From Phlebopus portentosus (Eukaryota; Basidiomycota; Agaricomycetes; Boletales; Boletinellaceae), in the NCBI GenBank assembly GCA_037892935.1, contig JAYXKI010000010.1:1116001-1180000 (forward strand): DNA of 64,000 bases, read 5' to 3'. A model generated the notes under the pieces. That model was not told the origin of the DNA and made no database searches. It saw only the letters and a list, made by a program, of their open reading frames with translations. The position numbers and the translations under genes are program-made. The first letter of the stretch is position 1. Each line of letters starts with the position of its first letter. Positions 57,094-64,000 of this stretch are shown in pieces.

Positions 57094-59921
57094 TCACGCC
57101 TCTTCGTTCTCGTCAATAAATATATCGGTGTAATGCTCAAGAATAGTCTCAATAGCCTAATGAAACAGAGTTATTGGTACCGTGGCCACAATATAAGAAT
57201 AGAAGAAGGGGTGTCCAAGCTCACCTTATTTTGGTACGCTGCATCTGCCATGCCGTTGACTTGCTGCCCACCCGGAGCTCCAGACGGTAGCCCGAACAGA
57301 GTGGGTCCAAATACAATGGCAATGTTCGAAATAGACATGGCGTTATCAGCTTCGTGCTGCACCACCCTACGAGAACGAAAGCACATAAGTGAGAGGCGCA
57401 GAAATCGGAGAGATTGTGCTAACGTACTTGTGCAAATGCCCCATGAAGTACTTCAAGGTGGCATAGTTAGGATCAGGAAGTTCGTTCACTCTTTCGTGAA
57501 GTCGAATATGACGAAGTCGGTCATTCTCAATTTCTAAAGGCAGCGTTGAGAATAAGAATAAGACGGAAGTGGCGTGGAGCCGAATACGAAGGCCGAAACG
57601 TACTTGCAGCTTCAATGAAACCTTGGTGGAGGGCTTGGGTCAAAAGCGGATCAGGTAGTTCTCGCAGCCAAAGCTTGAGAACACTTGTGACGTTATTAAT
57701 ATCTGACGACCATTCTTCGGTGTCAAGATTAACCGAATCGATGTCTGTTTTAGCAATAGCAAGTCAATGCACGAATCGAAGTATTCGTTATAAAACGCCT
57801 TTCCTTTATCGATTCGTTCTTTTAACTTCAAAACTTTGGTGATTGTCCCGCTTATTCTGTACAGGCCCTGCGACTTAAGCCCATACTTCTCGATAGCAGA
57901 GCAACATTTCTCCATTACAATTGGTATCTCGACACTATCACGCGTCATCTGCTCGGCAAGGTCGACACCGAACGTCGGACGGCCCTTATCAGGGACCTGG
58001 TGCTGGCCATTTGAGTGCGCGGTCGTCCCAGACGTTGCAGAAGCGTTAGCCGCAGGATTTGAGTACACTTTATCGTTATTGCTATAGGTGGGCAAAGGCG
58101 GAAGCTATAACAAGCAAAAGGTTCAGCAGTACACAGACAACTGGACTACTCAAGTCTTACGAAGCCGTCTTCGATTGGACCATCTCTTTTAGGACCACGA
58201 TATGCTTGACCTCCGTGTGCGTACGCATAATTTTGCATGTAAACCTTGAAATCGCCACGATTATCGATTGATTCGATAACAGATTTAAGTCCTTGACCTG
58301 AAAATACGGGATCGCGTTAGAAATATTGCGTACTATTCATCGGGTACATACCATCATCTGCTGTTGGCGGAGCGAGTGTCGTTCCGTCACTGAGTACGAT
58401 GGTCTCGAACAAGTATGCATATCGCGTAAGATGATATTGAGTGCCTAGGTCAATTTCATCTGCGCATTCTTTAAGTGCCTAATGATATCATTCGAATCAG
58501 AATTTTTCCAAGGAAAGATGAAAGTAAATGTAATCACGCGTAGTATGCGAGGCAACTGGAAATTGAAGTACTCCTGCCGCATGGACTGAGTGTCCAGCAC
58601 GGCTTTTCGATACACGTCAGATGCTGTCGACATCCGTGCTCGCACATCGTCCTCTTGCCGTTGGATCTAGAGGCAGCGGTAAGAATAAGCCAAAACTTTA
58701 AAATGCCAAGGATACAGACATTTTGAGGATTCTTTCCCTTGAGCAGTAGGCCACCCTTCTGGACAGCCTTTCCGAGTGCCCTCTTTCCACCACCTCCTGA
58801 TCCAGGTGACCTCATAGCCGTCTCCTTTAACGATTCTCCCTCCTTAGCAACTAAAACACGTTCAAGTTCCTCTGCAGTTAAATCAAATCGAGTTTTGCTC
58901 TTCTCCATTGCAGTCTCAGATTCTTGTAGACTGCGCTCATATCGAGCTGCAAGTTCTTTAGTCTAATGAGGATCATTATCAAGCCATCAAGTATGCCTGC
59001 ACCGTGCGATCAGAAACCAACCTGCTTGCGGTTTTTGTCGACTTCCTTAGCGAGAGTAGCCAGGTCTTCACTCATTTCGTTCAGTCGCTGGGCAAAACGT
59101 ATTCGATTTTCAGCCATAGTTTCGTGAATTTTCATACACGACTGCCAAGAATTGACGAATGTCCTGCGCTATAGTGTCAGAAACCAGACAGATGGAACGG
59201 ACCAATGGCATACCCTGCCTTCCCGTCATTCATCGAGTACACTTCAGATGTGGATTTTGTGAGTTTCTGCAAGCTTCTTCCATACTCTTCTTCGAGCACA
59301 GCACGCTTTTTGAAGAAGACCGAGGCCTCCTGGGTGACAGAGTCAGTGCCTTTTACGATATGATATCTGGAAGGACACACCCGGCAAGACACCATGCTCT
59401 GTTTTATCCGATCAAGGAGAAGAGGAACGCCGCACTTGATAAGGACGTGTGGCATGAGCGACAAGACCTGGGTAAATGCGGAAACGAAGACTGCTCACAT
59501 CCATATCACAGAGAGCCCTGAGCACATTCTCATCAAACGTCGGTTCTACCGCCTGCAGCTGTTCGCCTGCGACAGAGGAAGCATCATCCTGTCTGTTGTA
59601 GGTCGATACACTGTCCCTCCATTTCATTGGTGGCGCCGCTTGCTTGGTCAAAGAATCGAAGTTGGACTGAGGGGGTGGCGAGATCGACTTTGAAGGAGCA
59701 GATGGCGGCGAAGTCGCATAATTCGATGAGCTGGTGCTAGATGACGGTTCTCTGCCTGTCGGAATTGAAGAAAGAGACGGCCTTAATTGCTGAGAATGAG
59801 AAGCCTGGCTTGTCGTTGGTGACAAGCCGGGCGCTGTGTCGACGTAGTCCCAAGAGGAATTGTAGTGATGTTCGTCGGGCATATGACCAGACGGTGACGA
59901 GACCATTGCGGCGGCAGCCAT
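57094..59921 (-). CDS. F-BAR plus RhoGAP protein, Rgd1-like
   Basis: Bends or senses membrane and switches off Rho GTPases at polarity and septation sites. The start MAAAAMVSSPSGHMPDEHHY is disordered. The F-BAR part reads GVPLLLDRIKQSMVSCR, EASVFFKKRAVLEEEYGRSL, FVNSWQSCMKIHETMAENRI, RFAQRLNEMSEDLATLAKEV, TKELAARYERSLQESE, YRKAVLDTQSMRQEYFNFQL and IDLGTQYHLTRYAYLFE. The RhoGAP domain has FGVDLAEQMTRDSVEIPIVM, KYGLKSQGLYRISGTITKVL with the arginine finger in YRISG, NNVTSVLKLWLRELPDPLLT, LPDPNYATLKYFMGHLHK and SISNIAIVFGPTLFGLPSG; the end is HYTDIFIDENEEA. At least ten introns. After KLKERIDK (about 57800) no GT donor fits; either a base is missing or the donor is unusual. Confidence 0.87.
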
Positions 59922-62900
59922 GCCCTCCGAAGCGAGCTAAGCGGAGGTGAGAGAGCAGCTAAGTAGTTAGCGGTGGGTCAGTCGCTAGTTGGCCCTGCCG
60001 CTGCAGGCGTGAGACGGACCCACCGAAACGCGACAGGCTCCTTTTTCGGCAATTCCCTAATTTATGTTCACACATATACTACAACAAAGTGGATTTTGTT
60101 TCCGTTGCTTCTGCCAGGTCAACCCTCAGCTTGTTTGTAAGTGTTACTAGTTAAAGCCGACAAGATAGGCGCCGTTTTTAGGACAAAAACTAGCAAAAGA
60201 GGCCCTTATGTGATCCCAATTGTCCCGTAACCACGTTCACAACGGGTTCAGTTCATATCTAATGCTATGCCTCATGTATCAGCCCTCAGCCACGCCCCTT
60301 TTCGACGAACTCATAGTTCCAGGAAACCCTCAACCTCCTCGCCACGCTGTACGTTAACCCCGATAATGTGCTGTTGGTTCATCTGATTGGTCTTCTTTTG
60401 CAGTTCGGTCAACCCGATTCCGATTGTTAAACACGAAGTGCGGAGATTAGTTTGGCAGTACTGCTTGTTGGTGATCTTGTCCAACGCCTAATGAGGCAAT
60501 CTGGCTATCTCAAGCCATGGAATGGCCATCCTTGGCCTTTACAAAAGGCCTGGACTACGCCTGATCGGGACGGTGCACCAGCGAACTCAAACATATGAAA
60601 GGACTGAAAAGAATCATTCAACCTGATGAGGCCTAATCCTCTGTCACTACTGCCGCGGCTTCTAAATTTTAGGTACTTAGAAAACGTTGTGCCATTCAAC
60701 ATCATGCTAGGCCCGGTAGTCGGAAAAGCCCTCTCCACAAATGGACTATACACGTACGCGTGTGGTCGAGGCCTTCAGAGTAGCTCCACCCTGTCTTCTT
60801 CGGTGAGTAGGTATTCTCAGGTTTTCGAATTCTCCGTCAGTAACTAGCCTTTTTAAATGGCTTAAATCCGATCCAGTGCAGTTCATTGGGTCCTAGAATT
60901 ACGTTTATAAGGAGTCGTCCCATCCCATTCTGCGATACTGGTACATACCTCCTCTTGTCCGAATGTTAATTGGATAAACTTGATCTGCTGATTTCTTCGG
61001 TTGTCGCTCCATCACGGACTGCTTTCCGTGACCCGGACAGAAGGTAACTTTCTGATCGGGTTTCATTCTTGCTTCCACTGATACCTTCCTGTTGCATGCA
61101 AAGGTTCTTGCTCGTGCTCAGAAAATCAGGGCAACAACCCTAAGCGAGCAGACCAGCTAACTGCATTGACTTAAAGAATCGCTTCCTTCTCGTTTTTGCC
61201 GCTGTGTCGCTTCTGAGCCTCTCCACATCTGAGCCACGTTTTTTTCGAACATAAGTTGCGGTATTATGGAAAGCCCTTTTCTGTCGCGGTCGATGTATCT
61301 GAATGAGCACGAGAGGTATGGATCGTTAATCTCCGAGCGGTACACATTAAACGTCTCGAAGCAAGATAAAGAAAACACGGAAGTGAGGATGAAACTCTGG
61401 GACTAAGTACGTATACATCTTGCAGGCAAGTTCTAACGATTATTATGGCATCGCCATTTTTTTTTTCAGAAAGTCTGGTGTGAAGAGAAGTGGCTGCAAA
61501 GCTCCGAAAGGCAATCAAGGACAACTCGGGCAAATGCCTGGCCTATCTTCAACAACGAGTCCGTCGGACGGCATAAGTCTGCGTTCGAATGCATCAGTCA
61601 GGAATAGCTCGGTGGTTCTGGTGCGTAACGTACTCCTGTCTACACAGTTGGCCACAATTGTGATTTTGGCGGCCGTGGAGCTGACTGATCACACAGGTTC
61701 TTTGGTTACAATCGACCTGCAGACACAAGATGCCGCCTTTGTTGAAACGAATTTTTTCTTGGCAAAATAACGAATAAACTTACTCTTTGACGCGCAATCT
61801 CAATCCGGTGTCGACAAGCGCCATATTCAGCGTATGAGACGAGGTCGAAGCACATTTCGATTCGGTTTCTTTGAAAGCGTAAGTCTCACCGTCTGCGCAA
61901 GCAAAGTTGTTGCGTACCGTTGTACGGGTGACGGACCTCGTGCAAAAAATTGGAGACACAGGGACTTTTGCACAAATGAATGAAGGGAATTAGGATCTTG
62001 GCCAAAAGCTAGCTTGCTGCTGTTGGCGAGCAGATAGGACAAGAAGTATTTAAGGGCAGAGATGAAGTGCATGCAGCATCCTGAGAGAAGGACAGTATAG
62101 AGCATGGATAACGGTGGCGCCAAAGAACGGGACGACAGGACGCACGACAAAGAGATGGAGATGTGCCAGGAAAAGTAGTGCGATTGCAAGAGTTGCCCAT
62201 TTTGTTGACGGTGACAAGAGCCATTAGTGTTTGTTCTAGCGCGCCGAGATCTAGCCTCCGTAACAGTTAGGACAACTCGCTTCGTCATATATTATAAGCG
62301 AATCACGGAGAGAACCCTAAGTTTCAGAACGCTGCAGTTGACGTAGGCTCTGTCCTGGCAGGAGAATTTCCGGCAGGAGTATCTGAAATGGTGAGCAAGA
62401 CTGTTCGGGTTTACGATCGTGCGAAAGAGGGGGAACGAGGACAGACTCACAATTACCAGACCCTAGAGTTTTGGGGGACGAGCGCTTTTCACGAATCCCG
62501 AAGGCGACATCCGTGCTTCAGAATAGGAATACGATTTAAGCATAAGGTGATCATGAAAAATCGCCTCGCCCAAGTTGAAGAACCTATGGGCATTTCAAAC
62601 ACGTCTTTCGTGAGAGAACTGATGGCTATTCATTTTTTTGAAAACAAACTCTGGCGGAATTTCGAGAATTAAAAAGGAGTCGCATTTGCGCGCGATCGCT
62701 CAACTTTAAGGCCGGCGATCTACTCGTTTGGGGTCTAGGCATTTACATTCCTCGCCTCGCGCCCTATCCCCGGAACTGGAAATTACGCTCTCATCTTGAG
62801 GGCCTGACCAGAAGCGTAAGCGGGGAAACCCGCGACAAATTGCGACCGGCTTTAGTCCTCGTTGAAGACGTTTAATGAAGGCATTAATTCACTTCTCAAA

Positions 62901-63148
62901 CGACATATCAGGCGCAATACAGTTGTGATAGCAGTCGGAGCGACCAGACACGTAATACTCGCATTACTTCCACCATTCATCTTAGGCAAGACATTATCGC
63001 CACTCGGAATGCTTGAGCTTTATCTACGACTTCCTAAGTGGATTCTACATTCATCCAGTGGGAAACTCCCATCATCGAAGCGACCCAGAAAGCAAAGCTT
63101 TGTACCTTTCGTGTAGCTAATGTACAATCAATGCAAACATGCGCCACT
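59922..63148. other. Gene-free 3.2 kb between RhoGAP gene and NUP85
   Basis: Contains the promoter of the RhoGAP gene at the left and the 3' flank of NUP85 at the right. Short frames on both strands (such as 61827-62288 minus and 62388-62672 plus) show no family signature or splice logic. Decayed mobile DNA is possible; I saw no terminal repeats. Confidence 0.45.
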
Positions 63149-64000
63149 CTATGCCGGGACTTCATTCTCATATGTCGATGGACCGTCTGCAGAAGCCGGT
63201 CCTGGCAGATTGCATCTAGCCAAATAGCGCGCTAAAGCCAATCGTAAATCATCAAGTCGAGCGAAGGCTTCTTTGGTCCCATCGGATTTCAGAACACGAG
63301 CAAGAATGCCGAGATAGTCGTTCCCACAGCCTTGACTCGTCCGTAGGACGACTTCTTCGAGACGTCTGAGTAATAAACAAGCGTCGCTTGACGAGATGGC
63401 TAATTCTTGCTCTGCAGTGACGTGTCAGGGAGAAGACAGAGAAAGGCGAAATTGCCGCACCATCTTCTAAGAATGCAATAGCATCGTACAACAGAACGCC
63501 CCACCATGCTCTTGGAGCGAGATCCTCAACGAAGATTGATACCAGATCCAGCAGGGCATTTTCCAAGTCATTGTCCATTTTTCGTTGATGAAATTCGGCA
63601 TATCGAACAGCAAACTTGAGTCGCTGGACAAATATACCCTGAGGACCGGGCTCCACCCTAAGCTCAGGAAGTGACGGAGCGATGTCGGCAACTAGGGACA
63701 CGTAATGTGCAGGCCCTTGAATCGACTCACATGATTACATTGAATGCAACAAATATATCCAGAGACGAGAACATACCTTGAGTTATGTACTCCTCCATGA
63801 CAGTCTCTATGATATGGCCAAGCAGTGTCCAGTCTTCGGCGGACCTACAAAAGGAAACAGCGAGTCCATACTTTTTGAGTTTCGCGAGCTTTCGAGCTGC
63901 AATCTAGAAGAATAAATTATCGTCAATATGAAGACACAAGATAAGAGAACGATCAACGTTGGAAACCTGCCTGACAAATGAACCTCCTGGTATGTTCTCT
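63149..64000 (-). CDS. NUP85: Nucleoporin Nup85 (C-terminal part, N-terminus beyond window)
   Basis: Scaffold subunit of the Y-shaped Nup84 complex of the nuclear pore. The visible part is all alpha-helical: IAARKLAKLKKYGLAVSF, EDWTLLGHIIETVMEEYITQ, GPAHYVSLVADIAPSLPELR, PGPQGIFVQRLKFAVRYAEF, NALLDLVSIFVEDLAPRAWW, GVLLYDAIAFLED, LAISSSDACLLLRRLEEVVL, NDYLGILARVLKSDGTKEAF and ARLDDLRLALARYLARCNLP, ending TYENEVPA at 63149. The RSWW/AVLL-type block and the RRLEE block are typical of fungal Nup85. Introns lie near 63415-63460, 63713-63775, 63845-63905 and 63910-63970. The 5' part lies right of base 64000. Confidence 0.85.

Noticed and set aside
61136..61143. AACCCTAA as a possible telomerase RNA template
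   Set aside because: Only eight bases, expected by chance, and no supporting structure seen.
1..64000. tRNA, rRNA or CRISPR features
   Set aside because: I looked for T-loop text, known RNA motifs and spaced repeats and found none that held up; a covariance search could still find one.

Overview
The window reads as nuclear DNA of a filamentous basidiomycete, most likely an Agaricomycete. Genes are dense on both strands, many introns are only about 45-70 bases with GT..AG ends, and the recognisable proteins are fungal: a velvet factor, a DSC/Tul1 E3 ligase, Bfr2, Hse1, Rsa4, an Ist2-like anoctamin, a Rgd1-type F-BAR/RhoGAP protein and a divergent H3/H4 pair. I support 26 protein genes. Two run off the ends: a Thp3-type SAC3 protein on the left and nucleoporin Nup85 on the right. 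No tRNA, rRNA or CRISPR was recognised.

Layout. 1-9.9 kb: THP3, cytochrome c1, an AT-rich gene-free island, a P-loop kinase-like protein with microexons, a mitochondrial TPR protein, TIM23. 10.7-20 kb: velvet factor, a gene-free stretch with RNA-like hairpins, sorting nexin SNX41/ATG20, a CYSTM tail protein, a long acidic AT-hook protein. 20.5-31.4 kb: BFR2, TUL1/DSC1, BUD20, MMS2, HSE1. 32-39.7 kb: two low-complexity proteins that I cannot name. 39.7-43.3 kb: no gene. 43.3-54.4 kb: anoctamin, mitochondrial ArgJ, RPL33, pirin, RSA4, histones H4 and H3. 55-64 kb: F-box protein, RhoGAP protein, a 3.2 kb gene-free stretch, NUP85.

The genes are mostly housekeeping and are not a cluster. Recurrent themes are ribosome biogenesis (BFR2, BUD20, RSA4, RPL33), mitochondrial function (CYT1, TIM23, TPR protein, ArgJ), endosome/Golgi sorting (SNX41, HSE1, TUL1) and chromatin.

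The most striking signal is a series of frame breaks between about 33 and 54 kb (perhaps 58 kb). Conserved proteins, including histone H3 and the essential WD protein Rsa4, jump frame where one extra base, usually in a short G, C or A run, restores the family sequence. Genes left of 33 kb show none that I could see. I read this as local consensus errors rather than biology, but the affected entries need care. Exon and end coordinates were derived by eye from splice motifs and family similarity.
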